NCBI GenBank assembly: GCA_013400975.1
Contig: WBMZ01008654.1
Span: 1-64,000, forward strand
DNA: 64,000 bases
Direction: 5' to 3'
Source: Atrichornis clamosus
Lineage: Eukaryota > Chordata > Aves > Passeriformes > Menuridae
In this document: positions 16,691-28,289 of the stretch, one piece after another
Layout: every line of letters begins with the position of its first letter
Numbering within the stretch: position 1 is the first letter of the stretch
Program-made: the position numbers and the translations under genes
Notes under the pieces: generated by a model
What the model saw: only the letters and a program-made list of their open reading frames with translations
Told to the model about the DNA's origin: nothing
The model's database searches: none

Positions 16691-17222
16691 CCAGGCAACA
16701 TCTGCCTACCCTGGGCTCCTGGCCCCCTGCCCTCTCTCCAGGAACACTTTTAATGAATAGCTTCCTGTGAGGCCCACTGAAGGCAGGACTCAGCTGCACA
16801 CAAGTTTTCCTGGAATCTACCTCAGAAACGGCCCTGAATGGGATAGGCTGGACTCGGATTTGTACTTTCTCAGGGTTGAAGTGAGGCTGGGGCTCTGGGT
16901 GGTGCATCTGTGCACTCCTACAACAGTGACAGAAGTTATGTGGCATCTCATCTCAGAAAAGCTTAGATAAGTTGGAGCCTTCTACAGAAACTGGCCAGTA
17001 CCATCACCCTCTGTGCTGCTGAGGCACCTCTGCCAGTGCCAGCCACTACCAGAGAGCTCTGCCTGAGAGTACAAGCCAGGAAGGAGAGAAGAAGACCATC
17101 ATGGAGGCATTCTGGAGTAAATCCAGAATACCAGGATGTCACCAATATGAATGGGGCTTCTATTATTTTTTTTTCCATGTAAGCCAAGACATTCACAAAG
17201 GACTATTTTCACTTTGTACATA

Positions 17223-20200
17223 TCACAGCCAGACAATTTCACTGAGCCATACCTGCAACAGTGACCAGAACCTCAGATATGTGACTTCTTGGTAAGACAA
17301 ACAGACTTCCTTCCCATTCCTCTTTTCTACCTCCACTTCTGCTGAAGTAGTCACAACTGAATTAGGTGGAAGGAATGTGCTACCCCTCCTGTTGTAATGT
17401 GCCTGGAAGCCTTCCAGATGTTCCTCTGGGGGACTGACCATGAAAACTGAAGCCAGTGCTAGAGCTTTGTGGGTATGTGCATGGTCTGCCAGGAGCATAG
17501 CTGCACAGCTTAGTCTCGTGTAATTATGATTATCTAATTTCAAACCTTGTGTGGCTGGTGCTGAGTTCAAATTCAAGTCACTGCTTTCCTGAGAAATTCC
17601 TTCCTGAGACTCTCCTTCTTGGACCACTGCTTGAGGCTACAAAGAAAAACAGCAAAAATAAACAAAACCCCCCACATAAAATCAGGTATCAAAAGAGAAA
17701 ATTGCAAATACACAAAGTAGATGGATTATTACTTAAATAAGACTGTGCAGCCCTGACAGCACATCCATTTGCCACCAACTCCTACATCCAACCATAGGCA
17801 AGAGACACACCAGGGCACGTAGTGTCCACACACATTTACAAGTGTCTCTGCATTGTCAGAATCCATAATAAACCATTCCATTTCCAGTCTTGTGAGACAC
17901 ACAGCCAAACACTTTGAAAAAAATCTGCCCATTATGCGGCTGTGGAGAATTTTTTTCATCATACATTCTATATTTCAGGATATTTCCCTGTCCTGACCAG
18001 CTAAACACTTTGCCTACTGTCAATTAAAAACCAAATGGCTGTTCTTTTTCTTCTGCTTTGGTTTTGCCCCCTAAAAATTCTTCAGCTGTTTTAATTTTGA
18101 ACTGAAACATCAAAACGCTTCACTAACCAAAGTCACAATGACACATTTTGAAACATTAGAAATTCTAGGTCCTCCTGTCTTTGAGATTTGTCAGCCTACA
18201 AATGACACCAGCAGAACTCACGGGGTAAGGTTTTGTTCTGTCAGACACAGCCACTTCTGCCTCTGCTGATTGCTGCTTGCTTTAAGCACTGGTAAGACAC
18301 CAGACCTTCTTACTCAGTGTATTTAAATAACATAATATAAATGGGTTTAGGAAAAGCAATGGGCTTTGAGCAAGAGCAGTGCTGAACTAGACTGTGACCT
18401 TCTCACATGGATTGCAGAAAAGGAACAGATCTACGGAATAGTTCTCTTGTCTGGGAGATTCCATTCTGCACAGGTTTTGCAGACAGTTTCCCACTATCCA
18501 AGAAATATTTGCATGGCAAGGTCACTGTCACATCAGAAAAGTCTCCCATCTGTGCCATATCCCGGCACTTCCTTGCTGGTGAACATTTCCTTCCAAGCCT
18601 CCTGCACAGCCCTCACAGGCTGCTCTGTCCCTCAAGTGCTGCTGAGCCAGAAGGGTCCCTTTCCATCCTGAACACTCCTGTGGCCCTGCAGCTGTACAAC
18701 AACCCCAGGGATTCCTGCAGCAAGTGCACAGCTTGGGTTTGGGTCTAGCAATTTTTGTGATACACACTAAATAACAGTTTGTGGCTGTTGTGGGGTTTTT
18801 TAATCACTCCTAATGAGAGATAACATGCCATTAATTGTTTACACAACTGAATATCCTTATTGATTAAAAGCTTTTGTCTTGTTTTTACACCTGAAATGTT
18901 TTACCTTCAGCTACTGATTCTTACCAATCCTTTGTTTGCTGCATAAAAGAGCCTCCTGCTGGCAGGACTCAAAGTTTCTCCATTCATCAAATTTTTATTT
19001 TAGCTTAATTTTAAGGTTCTTCTTTTGAGACAAACTGATATGCAATCACTTCAGTCTTTCAAGACTCCTGGGAAGACAACCCCTCTGTCTAAGAAAAGAT
19101 GGAATCTCTGGTCTGACATTCCAAGCCTGGGAAAGTGCTATACTGTGGAAGTGTAATATGCCTTGAATTAAGTACAGCATCTCTACTGGGCTCTCAGAAT
19201 TCTTCAGTAGCTGAATTTCAGAGGCCATCAGGAAGGCAGTCAGAGCTTCCCTAATGATTTCCAGGCCACCAAGGCTGAAAGAATGTTGTGGCAGCCACAG
19301 AGCCTGAGAAAGGCAAACACAACTGAAAGTTCCCTGGAATCTGAGACTGGAGAAGAGGAAAAGGACTAAACTCCACACTCACCCACTTGCGGGGCCTCCC
19401 TCTCCGTCTTTTCCCAGCAGGAGGTTCTACCTTTATTAAAAACAAAGGGGGAAAAAATATTGTCAGCTCTCATATTTGCTGGGCATTGTGATAAATACAC
19501 TGAACATGGCCAAGGTGACCTTCGTATAAAGATCTTGTCTCACAAGTAGCAGAAAAAGCAAAAGCAGGGAATAGATGACAGTTGAGGAGGAAACACCTGC
19601 CAGACTGCACTGGTTGTGATTATTTGGCAGTGGTGGAGGAGAAATGCTGGAAGGAAACTGCTCAACAGGCAGTGGCAACACAGGAAGGCTGGGAGATGAG
19701 TTAGGACTAAAACCACAATAACTGCTTTGTCCAAGAGTGGCAATTAAAGCTGAGCTGAATTAGGGGTAACTTTCACTCTCTCTAAAAATTAAGAGAAACC
19801 TCCCTGCTTGTGTCCCTAGCAATGCTTCAAGCAAGGACAGCCACCTTCTCTCTCCTCTGTGAAGGAATATAGGCCATTTACTCTTACTCTTTGCCCAGTT
19901 ACAGCAGTCACTTTCTTGCTTCCTTTCGGCCTTCCTCGTGGTTTCTTCGCTGGCTGTGGTCCCACAGCATCCTGTGGACTAACAGTTGTGTTTCCAGCAT
20001 CCTTCTGGGATAAAAGGAGAAAACCATTTAAACAGGATGATCCCTTGAATAATTTACGTCCTCTCATTCTGATATGTTTTGGACTGTCTTACCCCAATGA
20101 TAGCACCCAGACCACTAAAGAGCTGGTTGTCTCTGCTTTTCCAGCTGTGAGGGGCGTTAGAAGATTACCAGCAATGTTCCTACCTCTTTGTCTTTTGAGC

Positions 20201-20672
20201 TGGGGAAATGAATAGGTTGTAAGAACTTTGGCCAAGGTGCCTGGACAGCCCTTCTCTGTTCTGCCTAATTACTGGTGTGGAAACAGAGGGTGACAACCCA
20301 TGAAAGCCTCCAGGCTAGAACAGAGACCTGCTCAGCTCCTCTCATATGTGTCCTGGCCTGAACTGTCACTGCCTGCCACATCAAGGCACCTCTGAGGCCA
20401 GGGGCTGAGATTCTCCAGGGTGCACATCCTGCTGCTGTCCTGAGTAGCACTAGCATTTACCACAGAACACTTCTGCTTCCCTTGTTCCTTGTTAGCGAGC
20501 TGCTTCCCAGGGCTGCCTGCAGATCCCATCAGGCTACTGCCAGAGCATCCTCAGGCAGCCTTCGGGGATTGTGTTCCCCCACCTGTGGCTGCTTCTTTGG
20601 TCTTCCCCTCTTTCTCTTCATGCCCCCAATCAGAGTAGATGAGATGGGATTCTCTGGCCTCTCGTTGCTCAT
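17223..20672 (-). CDS. HMGA-like three-AT-hook chromatin protein (4 coding exons recognised)
   Basis: Exons on the minus strand are 20726-20583 (likely ATG at 20672-20670), 20004-19888, 19430-19383 and from 17636. All splice sites are GT-AG (donors GTGGGG, GTAAGA, GTGAGT) and all joins are phase 0. Residues 19-27 KRKRGRPKK, 50-61 KKPRGRPKGSKK and 76-85 KRRRGRPRKW are canonical AT-hooks with Gly-Arg-Pro cores. The second matches the HMGA PRGRPKGSK hook, and the third ends in RKW as in HMGA2. The next exon starts PQAVVQ (HMGA2 has PQQVVQ) and continues EGISQESS, like the HMGA1 tail. Family members bind the minor groove of AT-rich DNA and remodel chromatin in the nucleus. The ATG has A at -3, and the protein starts Met-Ser like HMGA1/2. 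The last exon reads open to a stop at 17223 (222 residues in all), unusually long for HMGA (about 100). A downstream splice or a divergent tail is possible, so that end is uncertain. Start to residue 105 is well supported. Confidence 0.82.
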
Positions 20673-20726
20673 GTTGGCACTTTCCAGAGTTTGCAGATTA
20701 TAATCCTGCAGGTTACTTTTCCTGGA
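20673..20726 (-). other. 5' part of HMGA-like first recognised exon, in frame with the ATG
   Basis: On the minus strand an acceptor (TTTTCTTTTCCAG) precedes 20726. The 54 bases before the ATG at 20672 are an open, in-frame 18 codons. They are either 5' UTR, with a non-coding exon upstream, or coding sequence continuing from an upstream exon. HMGA relatives start Met-Ser close to the first hook, which favours 5' UTR. Confidence 0.5.
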
Positions 20727-23700
20727 CTGGAAAAGAAAACTTGTCTCCTCCTTTTATCTTGTTACAGCTTCTCCTCTACCTGCAAGGCTGAAATGATGAG
20801 AAAGGATCAGGCATGACAGCTTGCTATTGTTTTAATCAGCTGAAAGAGTCCAGGACCCAGAAGACATTTAAAAGCACAACTGTGTTCCATAAACCTTCTA
20901 GAACCATTCTTTTACCTGGCCTATTCCTCAAAAGCTTTTTGAGGCTTTTGGCCAAAGGAGCTGATTGCTGCAGGCACAAAGTATACTGGTACCTGCATCT
21001 ACCTTTCCCTACCTTGGCCACTTTAATCTGAACCAACAAAGAATGTCTGCAGCTCTCTGAACTCCACTCTTTGGAGGCTTCCTCTGCCTGAAGAGGAAGG
21101 AGGCAGGAGATAAAGTGGTGGTGCTGAGTTATAAATGCACCATTCCAGCATAAAGCTTCATTTGAAGCTCTTGTATTGTCAGATACCAAAGCCAATCCCG
21201 AGACCAAAATCCACAGCAAAGAGAGCCTTACATGAGGATGCTTGAGAAAGCAAGTCCCAGGGGACAAACTCTAAGAAGCAGGCTCTGGAGCTGCCTCTCA
21301 AGAGTTTGTTCCTAATCACTGGGAATGCCTGGAGAGATGGCCTGACCCCATTCATTGTACTCAGCCTTTGGTCCTACATGAGGCTCCCTGTTTTCTACAG
21401 GACAACACAAATCCCCCACACCTGGATTTTGCTTGGATCCTGAGCCCTAGCTTGACTGCTGGAAGTTGGTGTCAGCAGGCTTGTGAGCCTCCTCCCTGTC
21501 CCCAGGCTCTGCTTAGTGCCTGCTGTGGTTGGAATGAGCCCTGATCCGACTTGTTTGCTCTAAGAAATAACCAAGACCATGAGCTGTTGGGAGTACATAG
21601 GAAACCAGTGATTTTCCTTGCTTCTGCTTGAGGTTTCTCCTCTGGCATGTCTGCCAGAGAAGGTGGCAGTCTCACTGTAAGCCTGGACACCCTTACATCC
21701 TGAAGCAAGAAGAGCAAGGGAGATCCTGGCCAGAACCTCAGCAGACACCTGAATCCCAGCCACATTAAGAGAGGTGGGGGTCACTGATCTTCCTTGTGAG
21801 TCAAAACCTAGCCAAGGATCTGAGTTCAGCTCCCAAAAAAGGCACTTGCAGCATCCCCAGACCTTGGCTCTCCTTTTCTTCTTGCACACAAGGGAGGGCT
21901 CAAGAAGATGAGAGGGCATAAGGAGGCTGAGCTTGGCTGGACAGGAGCCAGCAGTGCTGGCTGAATCCCCTTTTGTCAGTAGTTCTTATCACAAAATACA
22001 CAGCTGAGAACAGTGCCGTTGGGAAAGCAGCACCACTTATTGCTTAGGAAAGGAGTATCTAGATGAACCATGCATTTCTACCTTCTCTGCAAAACCATCA
22101 CCTTCCCCTTCTCACCTACGCATTGCAGGTATAGTCTGCCTTGCTTATACAAACTCTTCTACTCCACCTAAGACATTTCTTTTGCAGCTCTTTGCTTTAC
22201 CTGTTTTATTTCTTCTTTTCCACCTGCTAAATGAAAGATAACAGCAAACTTAAAGAGCTCTTTGCCCCATCGGCCTTGAGTGCTGCTGGGTCCCCAGGTC
22301 CCTCTGCAGGCTCTACCTGAGGCAATAAAGGCAGCACTGCAAGTAAGGGCACAGCTGCACCATGTAGAAGAGTGTGACTTTTTTCTTCAAGATAATGCTG
22401 GAGGGCAGCAGCTGCGCTCAGTTCCAGTTCGTGCATGAGCAGCCCTACCAAGTGAACTCCCTGGATGCCCCTTTGTGCACACTGTCGGGCCCCAGCTCAC
22501 AGGTGCTGCTGTGCACTTGGCTTTTCTATCAAACCCTCTGATCAGAGGGTGATGGAAAGACTACAGCTCAGGGCTCTGAGTTCAGGCTGCATCTGGAGGA
22601 GAGACAGTTAGGGGAAAAAAAAGTTTCTTTGTACTTGCAAGCCACACAGAGTTGCCACCAAGTCCCTGAGAGACAAGCATGAAACACTTGGCAGTTTCTT
22701 TCAGAGAAGAGCTCTGCTTTTACAGACTCCTACCAGAGTTTTGTAGTCTGTTCAAGTTCAAAAGATGATAGGGCCTTAACTAAAGTTGACAACAAATATT
22801 CTGCCCTCTAGGCAGCTACTGTTCCCTTTGCCTGCATTTACTGGTCAGAACTGGGGCTCAAACAGGCTGGTGCTGGCATTTGAGGCTGGCTGAGGCAGGA
22901 GAGGGTCACTGATGTGCACAGGCTCTGGACCACCCTAGGAGGAGAGAAGCCTCTTCCCAAAAGCAAGTCTAAGCCAGCCCCAGCTCAGGCCACACATATC
23001 TGCTGCTGGATCAGCCCACTGTGCTGCAAAGGTGGCTTGATGCCTCCAGAGCCTGAGCCTTTCCTCACCTGCCTGTGGAAAGGGAACAGTTACGGCTGTA
23101 GGGATGGACAAGTGTGAAAGTGCTGCCCAAGCCAGATCCCTGAGAAGAGATTACGGCTGCTTATCTGGGGGAAGCTGTGCTGATAGGAGGGTGGAGTTCA
23201 GTATTTTCATTCTCTTATTGACAGCCTCTCTCATGAGTTCATTGTCATTGATACCTGCATTGAATCCAAATTTTGCATGTCATTATTGAAGTGGGAGCAA
23301 CCCTGGAATTCATTTTTCCCCAGATGCAAAGGAAGTCAGTTCTTGCACAATGATTTTTTGCTGAACCTTGCTAGACTAATACACTCTACAATGCCTTTCA
23401 CATATCTGGCAAGCTTTCTACAGGCAGGACTGCAGACAAATACACAGACACTGCCAGGAGATAGCAGTGTCTTTGTACATCTCTCTTCCACCTTCCCATC
23501 ACCCAAAGGCACATGCTTCTTGGAAGCCTGGTGTGAAAAGAGAAACACACAAGCAAAGCTATACAAGCATCGGGCCTTAGGGCTTTTGTAAGCTTTACGT
23601 GACTCAATGTAGGATGCAGACAAAGCAAAAGCATCCACTGCAATTTTACTTCAAATTTCTCAACAGCTTTCCACGTATACATATAAAATCCCAAACCAAT

Positions 23701-25129
23701 ATTGACTCCCATTGTACACCAAAAAACAAGTGTACCTTCTAGAGTCACCTGCTGGGATTGGAGGCAGCGGGGCTGAATCCCAAGCCTATACACTGTCCAC
23801 ACAGGCATGAGATCTAAAAAATCTATCCAAATGCTTGTGGGCCTTAGTACACCTTTATGTCAGCCACGTACACAGCTTTGCAGAGGGTGCAGGTGTGTGA
23901 CTGTGCTGCAGAGACATCACCTAGAAGAAGGCACCTCATGTCCCATATGCATTCCCAGGCACCTGGCAGAGGGCAAGGAATCCTCACAGTGATAATACTT
24001 TACACCTGATTTTGGTCCTAAATTGTACAAAGCCAGTTTTTGTACTAGAACAGATTCTCAAGAAAGAAAAGCTCTTCCTGGGGGCATTGGACTTGTAGCC
24101 TACACAGATTATTGAACAGTGTTCTTGAGGGACTTTTCCCTTTCCACAGACTACAAAGGAAGCCTTGGGGATGAGGCTGCTGTCTTGGGCAGGTAAATTA
24201 AATGGCAGAACCCCTCCCCGTTTGTTTCTTCAGGGAGGTTAAATTTTAGGCTATGTCCTTGGGAGAAACACAGAATGACACAGGGATGCTTGAGACTTCC
24301 CACTAAACCCCTGACCTGTGTGCATGATTCACAGCAAAGCTGCCAGAGAACGCTTCTCTGGCTTCAGTGCTCACTTACAAAGTAAAAGCTCACAAAGCCT
24401 TTTTCGAAGCATAATAGGAGTGTGATTATAAGAGACCCTTCATTATAGCCTTAACTCCATCGCTGTCTCTATAATAATATGAAAAAATATCTACCAAGCA
24501 CAACTCCCACTTAGCAGCACAGTGCCATTGTGCTGCTGTCATGTGTGACAAAGCAAACCCAGGGTAACTTCACTGGTGCAAATGTGGTCACTCTTCATTC
24601 CCTCTGGTAAAAACAGGCGGGAAAAGCTTGGCCCAAGCCCTGCATCAAGCAGAGGAGGATAAAAGACTTGGTTAGTAACGATCTGCACTCGTATTATGAG
24701 AAATTACTTTCACCTTCTGAGAAATCAAATGCTCGCTTTTTTATTTTCAGATCTCGCAGTAGATGAACACACAACACGGCTCACTGCAGTTCCCCACGGA
24801 CTGTTCTACCAGAAAAACAGGATAGCCAAGCACTGGAACAGCTCCCTTGGGAAAGAACAGTGGCAGTAACACTTTGGCAAATGTGCCTTTTCTGCCAGAC
24901 TTTTCTGTAAAAAGAGGAACTTATGGGCTACTAAATCAAGTTTGTGGCAACAGCAGGTAACTGCCAGTCTCATAAATCACTTCTCAAAATCATAACTAAC
25001 CTCTCTAGGTGATTTCCCTGACTACTTTGAGTGACTAAGTCTAAGGCTTCTTTGATCTCATGCTTAAAAGTCTTCTAGTTCCTTGCCTGTTGGGTTTTTT
25101 TTAAATGAGCAATTTATTGTCACTTTTTC
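20727..25129. other. Upstream region / presumed first intron of the HMGA-like gene
   Basis: A search on the minus strand for further Gly-Arg-Pro hook exons found none. One minus-strand open frame at 22451-22227, Leu/Ala-rich and with a donor-like CAG/GTAGAG inside, has coding-like composition but no recognised homologue or convincing acceptor. An AT-rich stretch around 24360-24560 looks like a conserved non-coding element. Nothing else was recognised. Confidence 0.35.
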
Positions 25130-25345
25130 TTGCATCACCCAAGTCCTTCAGCAGCAACATTTATCTCTCCTCCATTTTTAAACTCACTCCACCAGATTAT
25201 ACATTAAGCTAATCTCCCTCACCTTGCCTAGCTGAATAAACCAGCACATTTGTTTCTTGAATGTGACCATATCTCTCCTGATCATTTTGGTTGTCATCTA
25301 TACCCTTTCCAATCTGAGCTCAACACTTTTGAGTATGATAAGGAT
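25130..25345 (-). mobile_element. Decayed CR1 LINE fragment
   Basis: Read on the plus strand, the segment around GCTGAATAAACCAGCACATT, CTCTCCTGATCATTTTGGTTG and CTTTCCAATCTGAGCTCAACA follows the familiar order of the reverse complement of an old CR1 3' region. Similarity is low and the boundaries are approximate. Confidence 0.5.
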
Positions 25346-27754
25346 TCTTACGCAAAACTATTTTCAGTGAGGACAACTTGACTAACTTAACCTGTCACGT
25401 ATCTGAGAAACAAGGGCTAAGCAACTTTTCGGTGGGGAAAATTTGGTTCTTGTCTAATGTTAATAGCATCAGCTTCCAAAATGATTCAACCAGCAAGCTA
25501 TTCCACCACCTCCATATCCTGACTGATGAAATACCCTGGTCAGAAGACAGAAACTATTTAAGCTTACAGAGGATGAAAAGTACAAGAACCACATGGGCTT
25601 CCGTGCTTCACATCAGTTCCAGAGACCTGCTCAAGGTCTGAATGGGAATTTCTGAAGCTCTACTGACAAAGTTACATTTCCGACTTTGCTACAGACCTCT
25701 CTGTGCAACACTAATCCAAGAGCTCTCATGTGTTTCAGTTCTCCATCCACAAACTGGTGTGTGGCTCCCTGGCTGCGGAGCTACACTGGGGACGAGGCTG
25801 AGGGCAAAGCAGCTGAGCGAGGCCAGCAAAGGCCATCCTACCTCAGCCGGTGCTGACACAGCCAGCTGGGACAGCAGCTTATGGATTACAGACTGATCTA
25901 CTAGGGAAGTGCCAAAGCTTTTTTTTTTTTTAACATTAGAGACATGCACAGCTACGTGGGAAAAGGGCTGATGGTTACCGAGTTTCAAACAGTGATGTGG
26001 ACATGAACAGTCTCCATTTCCTCTTGCCCAGCTCCTGAGTGCCCAGTGACAGCACAACATCAAGGCACTGAAGAAGCTCTCTTGAACAAACCCTGCTTGA
26101 TGCTCTGCCTGCCAACTTACATCTCTCTGTCCAGATACTTGAGCTGGTTGCTGCTCTGAGAGGCACCTTGTTCACCGTAATCCAAAACACAACTAGTCAC
26201 AGAAATACCACCGTGGCTCTGCTCTAGCTAGCCTAAAGTATTCCCATTCTTCCTTAAAAAAGTGAAGCTTCGCACATAGCTGTGCAATGAGGCAGGCCAC
26301 ATGTGAAGTCCTAGCTGCACTGAGGTCCTGTTCATGTCCACTTGCACAGAACTTTCCCTGAAGGCTGCCCGAGAATTCCACAGTGAAGGCTCCATCTCAG
26401 TCCTACCTCAACATTATCAGCTTCCAAGCCCTACTAAAGCCCCAGGTTTCTTATGGTCAGAGCAGGCAAAGCAAGGAGGCAGTTAATCCCAGAAGTCATG
26501 GATAAGCACTGCTGGATACTAAGATCACAAAGGAAGAGAGATCTGGAATCTCTTCCTGTCTCTGAACTTGAGCAATCTTGTAATCTTTCTACACTTCACA
26601 TTTCTCTCTGTAAAATTATGAAGCACTACTGAAGTATTAACACTTCCCTCAACCTGGGGTGGAGAGACTGAGGATTAAGTCACTCCTATTTGTAGAGTGA
26701 CACTAAGAACCCCCAACAGCAGAGACCAGAGCAAAGCATCATTAGAGGAATGCACCAGCAGCCTCCCCCCGCCGTGCTCGGGAGCACAAAGGAGAGGCTG
26801 TCGCAACTGAAGAAATACAGCTCAGGATTAGCCACATCCTGCTGAGCAGCAAAACACACCCTCACCCTCTTTCCCCAGGAAGCCAAAGGCTTGTGGGACC
26901 AATTCGGCCCAAAGCTGTAAGCTGGAGGTTCCTGCCTGGGAATACAGAGCATTTGAGAGGGAGCTGGGCTTCCCCAGAGCCACACAGCATTTCCCACCCA
27001 CTCCCAAACCAGAGCAGGCAGGGGACACGGGGCCCAGCTCCCTGTCTCCGTCGAAGGAAACCCTTGCACCAGACTCAGGACCCCAAGTCTTGAGGCCTGG
27101 GGTCGAAGACACCTTTCATTCATACTCAGGACACTTCCAGCACTTCTCCCAAAAGTATCAGGCCAGTTCAGTGAGACTCCTGTGTGGATTGTAGGCTCCC
27201 TAGCATTACACATTATGAGCTTGTTAAAACTCTCCCTCAGGGAATTTGCCCAAAGACCCAAACGTTTGCTAAAGGACTCTTTCTTATCTTCAAGTCTCCG
27301 TTCAGACACTTTCAACAAAAAGCAAGCACCCCAAGCACTGCAGAGTTAAATCGGTGGAGAAAAAACCAACAGTATTTAAAAGAAAATAAAAGGAAAAGCA
27401 GAAATCCGTGTTTACTAAGAATTAAAAATCACAGCTATTTCATTTCAGATAGTCATTCCGCAGAGGAACGAGGCTTGATTTTATCTTGTACAGCTCAACT
27501 ACTGACATCTGCAAAACACTGTCCACTTGTGCAAAGCCAAGAAATGGCCCTCTACGCTTCCTGGAAAGGACTGGCTTTGTGGTACCTGCCACAGGGACGT
27601 AAGAGGCAGCAAGTTTTGCACCTTAACTACTTCCAAACAGTCTTTCCCAACCAACAACCTGCAGTTCATTAATCCCCATGCCTTAATAAACCCCAGCACC
27701 TTGCAGATGTGCTCTGCATACGCATTTCAAATGACGCGGTAAGAAAGGAACACG

Positions 27755-28060
27755 ATTTACCTGTTGAGAACAGGGCAGCGCCACTTGACCCGACCCCAGC
27801 AGACCTAGCAATGAAGGCAGGAGAGAAAGACAGAGGTATCCAGCAGCTGAGAGCTCCCCTGCACTGGCGAGAGGCAGCTAGCCCAGGTCTCTGCACACAC
27901 TCATTTCAGGAGCTTACAAGGAGCCCAGCGCCGTGTGCTGCGCTCCCAGTTTGTGATATGGAAAGCGGCGCGAGCGCTGCCAGAGATCTCCTTCTGATGG
28001 CAGCCCTGAGTAGTGACAGCAAGCGAAACCCAGCTCACCTCGACCCGCCTGGATCCCACA
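27755..28060 (-). promoter_or_regulatory. Moderately CpG-rich patch, candidate promoter of the HMGA-like gene
   Basis: CpG density rises locally, especially at 27945-28050 (AAAGCGGCGCGAGCGCTGCC). On the minus strand two donor-like sites follow: CTCCTT/GTAAGC near 27918 and CAACAG/GTAAAT near 27763. Either could end a non-coding first exon whose next exon is the acceptor before 20726. The signal is weaker than the two CpG islands in the window. Confidence 0.25.
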
Positions 28061-28258
28061 CTAAATGCTACTGCCAAAACTAAGAAAAATCCCCAGCCGG
28101 ACCACTTACACCAGGCAGCTTGTACCACTGCCCCACTTACTGAAAATAAGGCCAGTTTCCAAATGTGAAATGAAAGATCTGAAAAAAGGGGACAGATCAT
28201 TCACACACTTCCCTCTTTACAAATGCTAGAAAGAACCATGCTGACCCTGTTTTATGAA

Positions 28259-28289
28259 AGAAACCAAACCAAACCAAAACAAAAACCCC
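28259..28289. repeat. (AAACC)n-like simple repeat
   Basis: Consecutive AAACC units degrade into AAAAC at the right end. Confidence 0.75.

Larger units (their letters stand above)
11732..17222 (-). other. Possible long 3' UTR or downstream intron/exons of the HMGA-like gene
   Basis: No further coding exon was recognised between the last AT-hook gene exon and the twin polyadenylation hexamers. The minus strand carries two let-7 seed matches (CTACCTC) at 12250-12244 and 11942-11936, a feature known from HMGA1 and HMGA2 3' UTRs. A CpG island at about 16.19-16.69 kb interrupts the stretch, so it may contain more than one transcript. A 37-bp tandem duplication is at about 12998-13053. Confidence 0.3.

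Noticed and set aside
26686..27318. Longest open frame of the window (210 codons, minus strand)
   Set aside because: No domain, signal peptide or splice support. A frame this long is not surprising by chance in 64 kb at this composition.
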